From positions 62,001 through 126,000 of the forward strand of contig CAVQRC010000019.1 in NCBI GenBank assembly GCA_963715045.1: a stretch of DNA of 64,000 nucleotides, read 5' to 3'. Position 1 is the first letter of the stretch. Each line of letters opens with the position of its first letter. Positions 30,298 through 39,115 of the stretch are shown in pieces. The DNA is from CAVQRC01 sp963715045. GTDB lineage: Bacteria; Planctomycetota; Planctomycetia; Pirellulales; Lacipirellulaceae. The notes beneath the pieces were generated by a model. That model had not been told where the DNA came from. It saw only the letters and a program-made list of their open reading frames with translations, and did not search any database. The translations under genes were made by a program, and so were the position numbers.

Positions 30298-33200
30298 ATG
30301 CTTCGTAGGCACACTGAAATGTTGCGGGCTAAGTTCAGCGCGACTCTGGCACGTCGCCAACCCCGGACCAAGCGACTCTTATCCGAGCCGCTTGAGTGTC
30401 GCATGTTGCTGTCTGCGACGACGATCGCAGGTACGCCGAACGAAGTGGACGATGGCCTTTACGCCCCAGAGGTCGCATGCGCGTCCGCGTTCCTCCCCGA
30501 ATGCAGCGACGCCAATCACGTGCATGCGGTGTCGACCGAGTCGATGATCTATGTCCCCGAAGGGCAAGAGCCGACTTTAGTGCCTGAGCCGAGGTTCGTT
30601 CAGGCCGGGAGTAAATGGAGTCAGCCAGGAGGGCTCGGCACTCCCGTGACGATTACTTACAGCTACAGCAACTTGCTCGATGCCGGACTGCCCGGAGGCC
30701 TCTCACCGAACGACTTGCGAGCCGCTACGGAAGAAGCACTCGCCGAGTGGGCCGCCTATGCGCCCTTGAATTTCATTGAGTTGGTCGATTCCGGTCCGGC
30801 CCCGTCGGACGCGAACTATTCCGCGACGAATCGTCCGATGCTTCGGTTCGGACACCACTTTATTGATGGAAGCAGCGGGCAAAACACGCTCGCCCACGCC
30901 TACATTCCGGGCGGAAGCGGGCTGAGCGGGGATATCCACTTCGATAACGGCAACACCTGGGGATTGCGGCCGAGCGGAGGTGTGATCGATCTACTGGAGG
31001 TCATGACTCACGAATTGGGCCATGCGCTGGGGCTTGATCACGAGGACGACGTCAGCGCGATCATGAATTCAATCTACGCCCGCCGGTACAACGGTCTCGG
31101 AACGGCGTTCTTGTTTCAGGATGACATCAACGGAATTCGCGCGGTGTACGGGGCCGGTGTTGGTTCGGTGACACCGCTGGCTGGAGACGACAATTACGAG
31201 CTGAATAATTCCCTCGCAACGGCCGCCGACCCACTCGGCAATAGTGGAAATTGGAATCAACGGCTGCTGTCGTCAATCAGCGGTCTGGCTGTGCAATCGG
31301 ACCACGACTGGTACGAGATCAGCGTTACGGAGGACTTCCAGCGTGTGCAGGTCGACGCGTTTTTCAGTCATGGTAGCGGCAATATCGACATTGCATTGTT
31401 CGATGCTGCGGGCAATCTGCTCGTCGAGTCGGCTTCCAACTCGGATGACGAGCACCTGGAATATGTTGTCAGTACGCCGGGGAGCTATTTCGTACGGGTC
31501 GACGGAGACAATGCGGGCAATACCTATGATCTCACCTGGAATCGACTGTTCTCGTTGACGCTCGTGGACTCAATCGTTTCCGCGTCGACGGCCGACACCA
31601 GCGTGTACGAGTTCACGGTCGCGTTCAACCGTGAAGTCGCAGGCGTCGACTCGACCGACTTCGCGCTGACGACCACCGGAACGGTCACGGGCAACATTAC
31701 TGCTGTCAGCGAAATAGCAGGTGACTCGTATGTGGTCACGGTGAGTGATGTGGCTGGGCAAGGGATATTGCAGTTGGAGCTGATCGACGACGATTCGATC
31801 TTCGGCAATCTGCCGGCGGCAGCGACCTTTGACGGCTACGACACGCAGTTGAGCCTCGTGGTGAATCCAGCAGGAACGTTCCAACTGCTCGCCGAAGTGG
31901 ATCCGGCGGTGGGCGGGGGACTGTCGGGGTTCAACATCGACCTGATCAACATCGATTCGGCGGTCAATCTGGCACCTCGGTTGGCTGTCGGCGGACTTCC
32001 CCAGCGGGGGTTTACGGTCGGGTTGCAGGATTTGTCTGGAGATGGATCACTCTTCTCGGAGCAGAACCTTGTCAATCAGGAGAGTTTGATTTTCGGCATC
32101 GGTCAGACGGCGGGTGGCAGCGTTCCGGAAGGTTTCACCGGAATCAATGTACCTTGGGGGAGCCCCGTCACGCTGGCAACTGGAACCTGGTCAGCCGCGC
32201 GACCGACGCTGGGCGAATCGACCACTGCTACCTTGTTCAACTCGGTGGGAACAGCATCGGCCATTGATGCGATCGAGAATACGCGGATTGCGAATGTGAC
32301 GCCACTCGGCGGGCTGGGTTTGGAAGATGGAAATGCGCAGAGTGATGTGGTGGATCTATCTCCTCCGCCGAGCGTGGTTTCGATTACGGGAGCCACTACC
32401 GGGAATCCATCGATCGTTGAATTCACCGTGCTGTTTACTGAAGACGTACGCGGCGTGGATCTGACGGACTTCACTCTCGCAACCACTGGCACCGCAGTGG
32501 CCACGCTAAGCGGTGTAACGAAGATCGCTGGCGACACGTATCTGGTGAGAGCGGAGAATGTCAGCGGCGCGGGTACGCTGCGTCTCGATCTGACGGACGA
32601 CGACTCGATCGTCGGTCGGTTACCCTTGCCGGCAACGTTTGCAGGCTTCGACACGCAACTGAGCTTACTCGTCAATCCCGCGGGCACATTCGAACTCGTC
32701 GCCCAAGTCGAGCCGGGTTTCAGCGGTGGTCTGTCGGGTTACAACGTGGGACTGGTCAACATCGACTCGGCGATGAACCTGGCCCCACGATTGTTCGGCG
32801 GATCTGGGGTTCAGGGGTTCACGATCGGGTTGGCGAACCTCACCGGAGATGGAGCCCTGTTTGCCGGGCAGAATCTCCTTAATTCGGCCAGCCTGATTTA
32901 CGGTATCGGTCAAGGCGCGTCGGGAACGGTGCCCGATGGTTTCATCGGTATCAACGTACCCTGGGACAATCCGCTGACCCTCGCGACCGGTACATTCAGC
33001 GGCGCGACTCCTGCTCTAGGGACTTCTCAGAACGCGACGCTGTTCAGTTCCGTCGGTGCGACTACTGCCGTTGCGGCAATCGTCGACGGTCGTCTTGCCG
33101 AAGTGACTGCGCTCGGTGGCCAGGGGCTGATCAACGGAGATTTCGCAGGCGAAGTGCTGCCGCTGGCACTACCCGGCGATTTCGACGTGGACGGCGACGT

Positions 33201-33570
33201 CGACGGCGAGGACTTTCTCCGCTGGCAGGCCGGCTTCGGGATTACAACCGGAGCCACGCTTGGCGACGGGGATGCCAATGGCGACGGAGCTGTCGACGGC
33301 GGCGACTTCCTCATCTGGCAGGCGAACTTCGGAATTCTTCCACCCGCCGGTAGCGGCGCCCAGGCAGAGTCCCGATTGAGAGCGGTGGAGATTGGGGACC
33401 GAGCGAGAGATGAAGCCCTGTCAACTCTGACTGACCACACCCCCTTCTCCCGGCGACGGCTCATTCGTGGGGCCAGTCTGCGAACGGGAGCCGATCTACA
33501 GGGTGACGACCAACTCGCCGCCCAGGCACCGCGGTTTCTGCGACCTGCGCAACGCCTCGCGGGCCTCTAA
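30298..33570 (+). CDS. Secreted matrixin-type metalloprotease with duplicated repeat and dockerin
   Basis: About 1090 residues from ATG 30298. The N-terminus carries the planctomycete LEPR-like motif (EPLECRMLLSA) just before the export site. A zinc metzincin domain has HELGHALGLDH near residue 238 and the Met-turn region; it should be a zinc endopeptidase. A PPC-like beta domain follows (DHDWYEISV...YFVRVDGDN). Two ~290-residue copies of a beta-rich domain then follow (from about VSASTADTSVYEFTV and SITGATTGNPSIVEFTV). Each contains a DFALTT/DFTLAT-like strand and an FNIDLINIDSA / YNVGLVNIDSA strand. Near residue 960 two dockerin-like DxDxDxD loops occur. The last 75 residues lack a PEP-CTERM. 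An extracellular protease, inferred. Confidence 0.85.
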   Translation: MLRRHTEMLRAKFSATLARRQPRTKRLLSEPLECRMLLSATTIAGTPNEVDDGLYAPEVACASAFLPECSDANHVHAVSTESMIYVPEGQEPTLVPEPRFVQAGSKWSQPGGLGTPVTITYSYSNLLDAGLPGGLSPNDLRAATEEALAEWAAYAPLNFIELVDSGPAPSDANYSATNRPMLRFGHHFIDGSSGQNTLAHAYIPGGSGLSGDIHFDNGNTWGLRPSGGVIDLLEVMTHELGHALGLDHEDDVSAIMNSIYARRYNGLGTAFLFQDDINGIRAVYGAGVGSVTPLAGDDNYELNNSLATAADPLGNSGNWNQRLLSSISGLAVQSDHDWYEISVTEDFQRVQVDAFFSHGSGNIDIALFDAAGNLLVESASNSDDEHLEYVVSTPGSYFVRVDGDNAGNTYDLTWNRLFSLTLVDSIVSASTADTSVYEFTVAFNREVAGVDSTDFALTTTGTVTGNITAVSEIAGDSYVVTVSDVAGQGILQLELIDDDSIFGNLPAAATFDGYDTQLSLVVNPAGTFQLLAEVDPAVGGGLSGFNIDLINIDSAVNLAPRLAVGGLPQRGFTVGLQDLSGDGSLFSEQNLVNQESLIFGIGQTAGGSVPEGFTGINVPWGSPVTLATGTWSAARPTLGESTTATLFNSVGTASAIDAIENTRIANVTPLGGLGLEDGNAQSDVVDLSPPPSVVSITGATTGNPSIVEFTVLFTEDVRGVDLTDFTLATTGTAVATLSGVTKIAGDTYLVRAENVSGAGTLRLDLTDDDSIVGRLPLPATFAGFDTQLSLLVNPAGTFELVAQVEPGFSGGLSGYNVGLVNIDSAMNLAPRLFGGSGVQGFTIGLANLTGDGALFAGQNLLNSASLIYGIGQGASGTVPDGFIGINVPWDNPLTLATGTFSGATPALGTSQNATLFSSVGATTAVAAIVDGRLAEVTALGGQGLINGDFAGEVLPLALPGDFDVDGDVDGEDFLRWQAGFGITTGATLGDGDANGDGAVDGGDFLIWQANFGILPPAGSGAQAESRLRAVEIGDRARDEALSTLTDHTPFSRRRLIRGASLRTGADLQGDDQLAAQAPRFLRPAQRLAGL

Positions 33571-33746
33571 AGAGGTACTCAGCGACAAGCCGCTTAGCGA
33601 CACATGAGCCCGTTCCGGCACCTGACGCCCGCTTCAGACGGAGGATGGGATTGTTCCGTCAGGTAGAACTTGGTAGCTTCCGCGACCCGTTTTCGGCAAC
33701 CCAATGCTGCTACCGTCAGTCGGCTATCAGTCCGGAAAGCCTCCCC

Positions 33747-34568
33747 ATGCCATCCAGAACACGCGCTTTGCCGGATTGGAGTCGGGCTCATCGGGAAGTC
33801 ACCGCTTACCAGCAATTCGCCCAGGATATGGGCCATTCACTCGACGCCCAGAGTCGAGTCCTCGATATCGGATGCGGCCACGGCAATACGACACTGGCGT
33901 TTTGGCGTCAGGGCATCGAGGGCTACGGTCTGGACGTCCTCCCCCACTGGTCGTTCTCGGCCGGGGTCCAAAGCGAACTCGACTCGCTGAAGGCCGAGCG
34001 ACCCATCCTGCAGACAATCGATCTGAAAGATTACCGCTTTCCGTTTCCGGAGAATCACTTCGATTTCGTGTTCAGCAACATGGTGCTCGAGCACGCTCAG
34101 AACTATGCGGAAATGTTCGCCGAAATCAGTCGCGTCCTCCGACCCGACGGCTTCAGCCTGCATGTCTTCCCCTCGCGATACCTGCCCATCGAACCTCACG
34201 TGCTGGTGCCTTTCGCGACCATCTTCCAGAATTATCCGTACCTTCGATTCTGGGCTGGAGTCGGCATCCGCAATTCTTATCAACGCGGCTTCGCGGCGCG
34301 TGCCACCGCACTCCGCAATCTGATTTATCTTCGACGCCGGACGACCTATTACACGATGAAGCAGATTCGTGAACAGGCAACTCCCCATTTCGGCGAGGTC
34401 TCGATTGCGTCAGCCGCGTATGGACGAACGACGTTCTCGAACAAGAGACATGTTTACCGAGCAGTGCGGCTGTTGCCCGCGGCCAACATCCTCGGAAACA
34501 CATTTCTGGAACGCGTGTTGCTGCTCAGAGCACCAAGAAAGTCACCCGGCTTGGCCGCGGCTGCGTAG
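33747..34568 (+). CDS. SAM-dependent methyltransferase
   Basis: A 273-residue class I methyltransferase. The start ATG 33747 (MPSRTRALPDW) follows GGAAAG. The SAM-binding motif I is VLDIGCGHGNTTL, motif II lies in EGYGLDVLPHW, and motif IV is FDFVFSNMVLEHA, typical of methyltransferase family 11/25 proteins. The C-terminal half has FATIFQNYPYLRFWAGVGIRNSY and an aromatic-rich segment. The substrate is unknown, perhaps a lipid or polysaccharide. A longer start at 33645 adds 34 residues without homology and is not used. Repeat B lies just downstream. Confidence 0.85.
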   Translation: MPSRTRALPDWSRAHREVTAYQQFAQDMGHSLDAQSRVLDIGCGHGNTTLAFWRQGIEGYGLDVLPHWSFSAGVQSELDSLKAERPILQTIDLKDYRFPFPENHFDFVFSNMVLEHAQNYAEMFAEISRVLRPDGFSLHVFPSRYLPIEPHVLVPFATIFQNYPYLRFWAGVGIRNSYQRGFAARATALRNLIYLRRRTTYYTMKQIREQATPHFGEVSIASAAYGRTTFSNKRHVYRAVRLLPAANILGNTFLERVLLLRAPRKSPGLAAAA

Positions 34569-34603
34569 CACGACCAGGCACGGGCGGTCACGGTACTCTA
34601 AGA

Positions 34604-34680
34604 GCCGATCCCAAAATTGGCTTCAGCAACCGGATTCCCCGGCCGCAGGATCCGCTCGCTGAGGTTTTGGGACAGGTATT
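34604..34680 (-). repeat. Dispersed repeat B, copy 1
   Basis: Read on the minus strand it begins TACCTGTCCCAAAACCTCAG and contains CGGCCGGGG and CCAAT-TTG. It matches 40475-40550 on the plus strand over about 75 bases, with 20 identical bases at the start. The two copies are thus in opposite orientation. No open frame lies within it. Confidence 0.7.
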
Positions 34681-34685
34681 CATTC

Positions 34686-34898
34686 TCACCACGGCTTAAG
34701 CAACAGGAACTGTTGCACCGTAAGAGCAGCAATTAACAAACCGATCCAGCGGGGAATCTGCACGGGACTGCCAGCTCCGCAGTTGGAGCAGACATCATTG
34801 AGTGCCCCGACTGGGGCCGAACATTCCCGGCAGACGTGGGGACGCAATCGGAGTACGCAACAGACTCCTCGCACCAAGCAACGCTTCCACGAGGACAT
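34686..34898 (-). CDS. Small zinc-ribbon membrane protein
   Basis: About 70 residues from the Met at 34898 (MSSWKRC). A double-CxxC zinc ribbon (CRECSAPVGALNDVCSNCGAG) is followed by a C-terminal transmembrane helix (IPRWIGLLIAALTVQQFLLL). It looks like a short zinc-ribbon-plus-anchor protein; the function is unknown. A longer start at 34937 adds 13 residues. It is convergent with the methyltransferase and separated from it by repeat B. Confidence 0.65.
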   Translation of the reverse strand: MSSWKRCLVRGVCCVLRLRPHVCRECSAPVGALNDVCSNCGAGSPVQIPRWIGLLIAALTVQQFLLLKPW

Positions 34899-35180
34899 GG
34901 CATTCACCTCTCTGATCATTGTGCGAGAAAGATGCAATTCGCGGCTGACTTTGCGAAGTTGCCAGGCAGCCTCAAGTCGCTTTCATTTCTGCCCTCCAAT
35001 CTGAAGCGTACCTCACAAACGTGGCTCGTGATGGGCCGCTCGGCACAACGGGAGAGAAGGGAGCGTCTGCTTCCCTCCGCTCTGGGATCCGTTGCGGCTG
35101 TCGAGCCGGGGGCAAACTCGGGAATTCTGGCTCCCCACCCCTTGCCGCCCAGGAGCCGAAAATTTAGGCTGAACGGATTA

Positions 35181-35199
35181 AATGAGAATCAGTCTCATT
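35181..35199. promoter_or_regulatory. Fur box upstream of feoAB
   Basis: AATGAGA-ATCAG-TCTCATT is a 19-base inverted repeat with 7-base arms. It matches the TGAGA...TCTCA core of Fur operators, which the iron transport context supports. The in-frame ATG 35182 lies inside it, so that is unlikely to be the translation start of feoA. Confidence 0.65.
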
Positions 35200-35232
35200 A
35201 CTTTCCGGGCCCGATCACCTCCCTCAGACCCA

Positions 35233-35454
35233 TTGCTCCTGCCCCAGCTGCCACCCGACGCGGTTGCCCGAGTCACCGAACTAATGGTCGACGGTGAAGA
35301 TGCCACGCGCCTTAAAGCGATGGGAGTTTGCATTGGTCGACAGATCCAACTTGTCAAAGCGGGCGATCCCCTGATCGTCCGGATCCTGGGGACTCGCGTC
35401 GGACTTTCTGAGCGGCTTGCCGGGCGTGTGACGGTCGAGCCGCTGGGATCCTGA
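35233..35454 (+). CDS. feoA: FeoA-domain protein
   Basis: About 73 residues if the TTG at 35233 is used, giving LLPQLPPDAVARVTELMVDG. This SH3-like fold assists the FeoB ferrous-iron transporter. Motifs seen are EDATRLKAMGVCIGRQIQLVKAGDPLIVRILGTRVGLSERLAGRV, matching FeoA. An alternative ATG at 35182 would add 17 residues, but it lies within the Fur box. It is followed 35 bases later by feoB. Confidence 0.85.
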   Translation: MLLPQLPPDAVARVTELMVDGEDATRLKAMGVCIGRQIQLVKAGDPLIVRILGTRVGLSERLAGRVTVEPLGS

Positions 35455-35489
35455 GCCTGTTCAACTCGAGATAAGAGAGTCGTTTCCCA

Positions 35490-37508
35490 GTGGCTTCGAC
35501 GGTTCAACATCCCCCGCTCCCGGTACTGACGTCTTCCGAAGCAAGGCCGTTGAGCGGGCCTCTGCACGTTGTGCTGGCCGGTAATCCTAATGCGGGCAAG
35601 ACGACGCTCTTTAACCGGCTCACCGGATTGCGGGCACAGACGTCGAACTTTCCCGGGACCACGGTGGAACACCGGCGGGGTGCGATGCGAATCGGCGGCG
35701 TCGAGGGAACGCTGATCGATCTGCCCGGCCTCTACACGCTCGATGCCGTAACGAGTGACGAACGTGTCGCGGCAGAAATCCTCCGCGGCGAACGGACCGG
35801 TCAGGAACGGCTCGACGCAGTGATCGTTGTTGTGGATGCCACGAGTCTTGAGCGAAACCTGTTCTTCGCCGGTCAGGTGCTGGAACTGGGAGTTCCGTCG
35901 GTCGTCGCGTTGAACATGATCGATGCGGCAGACAAGCATGGAATCCGCTTCGATCTCGAACAATTGGCCGACAGGCTGGGCTGTGCCGTCGTGCCGATTT
36001 CCGCCCGCACGGGTCGCGGCTTGGGAAACCTGCGAGACGCCGTCCAGAAAGTCATCGAGCAACGCGCTCCGCCCGCGATCCATGAAGGGCTCGCTTCTTG
36101 CGGATCGTGTCGGGGCTGTCAGTACGCGGCCCGCTACGATTGGGCCGAGCGTGTCACGATCGATACGACCCAGGGAGACGCCTCGACACACGGCCGGCTG
36201 ACCGAAAGGATCGATCGCGTGCTCACGCACAAGGTCGTCGGCCTGATCTGTTTCACCGCCCTGATGTTGCTGACATTCATGTTCATCTTTTGGATGGCCC
36301 AGTATCCGATGGATCTGATTGACGGATGGTTCGGGCTGGCCAGCGAAACGGTCGGGAAGTGGCTTCCGGCCGGTGACCTCAGCAGCCTGATTACCGACGG
36401 CATTATCGGCGGCGTGGGCGGGATGCTGGTGTTTCTCCCGCAGATCTGCATTCTCTTCTTCTTGCTGGCGCTGCTCGAAGACTCGGGCTACCTGGCTCGG
36501 GCGGCGTTCGTGATGGATCGACTCATGATGCGGGTGGGGTTGCCAGGCAAGGCGTTCGTCCCGCTATTGTCAGCGCATGCGTGCGCGATTCCCGCGATCA
36601 TGGCTTCTCGCGTGATTGAAGATCGCCGCGATCGGCTCGCGACCATTCTGGTGTTGCCGCTCATGACGTGTTCGGCACGGCTCCCGGTCTACGCCATGGT
36701 CATGGCCCTGCTGTTCCCGCATGAACCAATCAAAGCATCCTTGTTGTTTACGGCCGCATACGTGCTGGGAATTGCAGCTGCTCTGGCGATGGCCTGGGTC
36801 TTTAAGAACACGCTGCTCAAGGGGCGAACTCGACCGCTTTGTATCGAACTGCCAAACTACCGCCTGCCGTCACTGCGCAACGCCCTGATCTTGATGTGGG
36901 ATCGGGCGTTCGCGTTCGTCAAGAACGCCGGAACGACGATCATGGTGATCTCGATCACAATCTGGGCCCTTGCGACTTACCCCAAGACCGATGTCGCTCA
37001 GATGCCGACGGCGGTCAAGTCCCAGCTCGACACACTGCAGCAGCAGGGTGATGCCGCCGCAGCCGATCATCTGATTGCCAGAGTGCAGCTGCAGCAGTCG
37101 TTTGCCGGCCGCTTGGGCCACGCGATCGAACCGGTCTTTGCCCCCCTCGGTTTCGACTGGAAGATGAGCATCGGAATTATCACCTCCTTTGCCGCCCGCG
37201 AAGTCATCGTCTCGACGCTCTCGGTGCTCTACGGCGTCGGCGGAGATGCGGACCCCAACAGCGGTCTGTTGGTCGATCGCCTTCGCAGCAGCCGGTACGA
37301 CGATGGTCGACCTGTCTTCACCACCCCCGCCTGCTTGAGCCTGCTTGTCTTTTACGTGCTCGCGATGCAATGTCTGCCGACCCAGGTGGTCACCCGTCGC
37401 GAGACCGGCTCCTGGAAATGGCCCGCTCTGCAACTCGGTTACATGTCTGTGCTAGCCTACGTTGCCGCCCTCGTCACCTACCAGGTCGCTTCGCTCCTGA
37501 TCGCCTGA
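35490..37508 (+). CDS. feoB: Ferrous iron transport protein B
   Basis: 672 residues; imports Fe(II) across the inner membrane using a GTPase domain. GTG 35490 is the start. G1 is GNPNAGKTTLFNRL, G2/G3 are SNFPGTTVE and DLPGLYTLD, and G4 is NMID. The NFeoB helical domain and 8-10 membrane segments with LMTCSARLPVYAMV and ISAFPL-like gate residues follow (here VLLPLMTCSARLP). The second gate is at SFAAREVIVSTLSVLYG. It follows feoA by 35 bases, so both are expected to be Fur-repressed from the 35181 box. Its length is close to the bacterial norm; no separate FeoC is seen. Confidence 0.95.
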   Translation: MASTVQHPPLPVLTSSEARPLSGPLHVVLAGNPNAGKTTLFNRLTGLRAQTSNFPGTTVEHRRGAMRIGGVEGTLIDLPGLYTLDAVTSDERVAAEILRGERTGQERLDAVIVVVDATSLERNLFFAGQVLELGVPSVVALNMIDAADKHGIRFDLEQLADRLGCAVVPISARTGRGLGNLRDAVQKVIEQRAPPAIHEGLASCGSCRGCQYAARYDWAERVTIDTTQGDASTHGRLTERIDRVLTHKVVGLICFTALMLLTFMFIFWMAQYPMDLIDGWFGLASETVGKWLPAGDLSSLITDGIIGGVGGMLVFLPQICILFFLLALLEDSGYLARAAFVMDRLMMRVGLPGKAFVPLLSAHACAIPAIMASRVIEDRRDRLATILVLPLMTCSARLPVYAMVMALLFPHEPIKASLLFTAAYVLGIAAALAMAWVFKNTLLKGRTRPLCIELPNYRLPSLRNALILMWDRAFAFVKNAGTTIMVISITIWALATYPKTDVAQMPTAVKSQLDTLQQQGDAAAADHLIARVQLQQSFAGRLGHAIEPVFAPLGFDWKMSIGIITSFAAREVIVSTLSVLYGVGGDADPNSGLLVDRLRSSRYDDGRPVFTTPACLSLLVFYVLAMQCLPTQVVTRRETGSWKWPALQLGYMSVLAYVAALVTYQVASLLIA

Positions 37509-37551
37509 CTGGCTCAGGGATCAGCGGCCCCAGCTCAAAACCGGAGTGCCC

Positions 37552-38466
37552 ATGAATCCCAAGATCTGGCTGTGCGTAGTCCTTGGTCTGTGTTTCGCCA
37601 CACTGAGCCATGGGCCGCTGGCCGCGGCGGCAACGCCTACCCCCGCGATCCTGTCACTGTGGCCCGACGGCCCTCCCGAGGAAAATGGTCTTTCGGGGCC
37701 CGAAGATCGCGGTCGTTGCATCGGTAACATTTCCGAGGCCACTCTCGCCGTTCACTTGCCACCGCCGGAGAAAGCCACGGGGGCTGCGATCGTGATTACG
37801 CCGGGCGGCGGGTACGGCGTCGTGTGTGCCGACACCGAGGGCACGCAGATCGCGGAATTGTTGGTGCCCCGCGGGATTGCCGCGATCGTACTGAAGTACC
37901 GCCTCCCCAATCAGCACCACCTGGTTCCCGCCAGCGACGCCCGACGCGCGATTCGTCTCGTTCGCCATCATGCCCGGCAATGGAACATCGATCCCCAAAG
38001 AGTCGGTGTGTGGGGTTTCTCGGCAGGCGGACATCTCGCGAGCACGGTTTCGACAACATTTGATGCCGGTGACACCGCATCCGAAGATCCGATTGAAAGA
38101 ATTGGCAGCCGTCCCGACTTCTCGATCCTGTTCTACCCGGTCGTTTCGATGGAAGAGGGAGTGACGCATGGTGGTTCGCGAAAGAATCTGCTCGGCCCAA
38201 CTCCATCGCGCGAACTCATCCAGCGCTACTCAAATGAGACCCAGGTCGGTGACCAGACGCCGCCGACGTTCCTGTTACATGCCGCCGATGATCGCGCCGT
38301 ACCGGTCGAGAACAGTCTCCGCTACTACCGGAGCCTCGTCGAACACGGCATCCCCGCCCGCCTGCTGGTCTACGAAACGGGCGGCCACGGCCCCACTGCG
38401 TTCCAGAAAAACCCCACCTGGCTGAGTGTCTTGGAGTCCTGGCTCTCCGTGCAGGGCTTGATGTAA
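37552..38466 (+). CDS. Exported alpha/beta hydrolase, acetylxylan-esterase-like
   Basis: About 304 residues from ATG 37552. A signal peptide (LCVVLGLCFATLSHGPLAAAA) is followed by an alpha/beta hydrolase core. The oxyanion motif is PGGGYGVV, the nucleophile elbow is GVWGFSAGGHLAS, and DDRAVP plus GGHGPTAF hold the likely Asp and His of the triad. The family (bacterial BD-FAE/acetylxylan-type esterases) removes acetyl groups from polysaccharides, here at the cell surface or periplasm. It follows feoB on the same strand by 43 bases, but the join may be chance. Confidence 0.85.
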   Translation: MNPKIWLCVVLGLCFATLSHGPLAAAATPTPAILSLWPDGPPEENGLSGPEDRGRCIGNISEATLAVHLPPPEKATGAAIVITPGGGYGVVCADTEGTQIAELLVPRGIAAIVLKYRLPNQHHLVPASDARRAIRLVRHHARQWNIDPQRVGVWGFSAGGHLASTVSTTFDAGDTASEDPIERIGSRPDFSILFYPVVSMEEGVTHGGSRKNLLGPTPSRELIQRYSNETQVGDQTPPTFLLHAADDRAVPVENSLRYYRSLVEHGIPARLLVYETGGHGPTAFQKNPTWLSVLESWLSVQGLM

Positions 38467-38480
38467 CGCGACTCTCCCGC

Positions 38481-39047
38481 ATGATGCTCGACCCATTACA
38501 ACGCCTGGAAGTGGTCGTCGACGACATTACCCGCCTTGCGGTCGATGCCGTCGTCAACGCGGCGAACGAGCAAATGCTGGGTGGAGGTGGCGTGGACGGA
38601 GCCATTCATCGGGCCGCGGGACGAGAGCTGCTCGATGCGTGCCGGGCGGTTCCGGAAGTCCGTCCCGGCGTTCGCTGCCCGACGGGGGAAGCCAGAATCA
38701 CGCCCGCCTTTCGCCTTGCCGCGAAGTACGTGATTCACACCGTCGGACCCGTTTATCGCGACGGCACGCGGGGCGAACCCGAACTCCTGGCAAGTTGCTA
38801 TCGGAACTCTTTGCAGCTCGCCAACGAACATGGGATCGGCACGATCGCGTTCCCCGCTATCAGCTGCGGCGTCTACGGTTATCCCCTCGATGAGGCCGCC
38901 GCCGTTGCCGTGGCGACCCTCTGCGAATCCCTCCAACGATGCCGCAAAGTTCAGCGCGTGACACTCGTCGCGTTTGAAGATGCTGCAGAGCAGTGCTACC
39001 GGGCCGCGCGACGGGGGATTGCCGGCCCCGGGAGCCAGCCGGCATAA
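38481..39047 (+). CDS. Macrodomain O-acetyl-ADP-ribose deacetylase
   Basis: A 188-residue macrodomain. Key motifs are VNAANEQMLGGGGVDGAIH, which binds the ADP-ribose diphosphate, and GIGTIAFPAISCGVYGYPLDEAA. Together these match bacterial YmdB-type enzymes that hydrolyse O-acetyl-ADP-ribose. A cytoplasmic protein, 15 bases downstream of the esterase stop and 69 bases before the desaturase. Its function in this locus is unknown. Confidence 0.9.
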   Translation: MMLDPLQRLEVVVDDITRLAVDAVVNAANEQMLGGGGVDGAIHRAAGRELLDACRAVPEVRPGVRCPTGEARITPAFRLAAKYVIHTVGPVYRDGTRGEPELLASCYRNSLQLANEHGIGTIAFPAISCGVYGYPLDEAAAVAVATLCESLQRCRKVQRVTLVAFEDAAEQCYRAARRGIAGPGSQPA

Positions 39048-39115
39048 TCGACGCCTCTTGGACGACCTATTCGCGATCCCACTCGCGATCCGCGGAGCAG
39101 CTCACATCGAGATCC

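Noticed and set aside
34836..35297. A 153-codon plus-strand frame upstream of feoA
   Set aside because: Its sequence is low in structure, it crosses the Fur box, and it opposes the zinc-ribbon gene.
35178..36230. A 350-codon minus-strand frame over feoA and feoB
   Set aside because: It overlaps the well-conserved FeoB GTPase domain and shows no family features.
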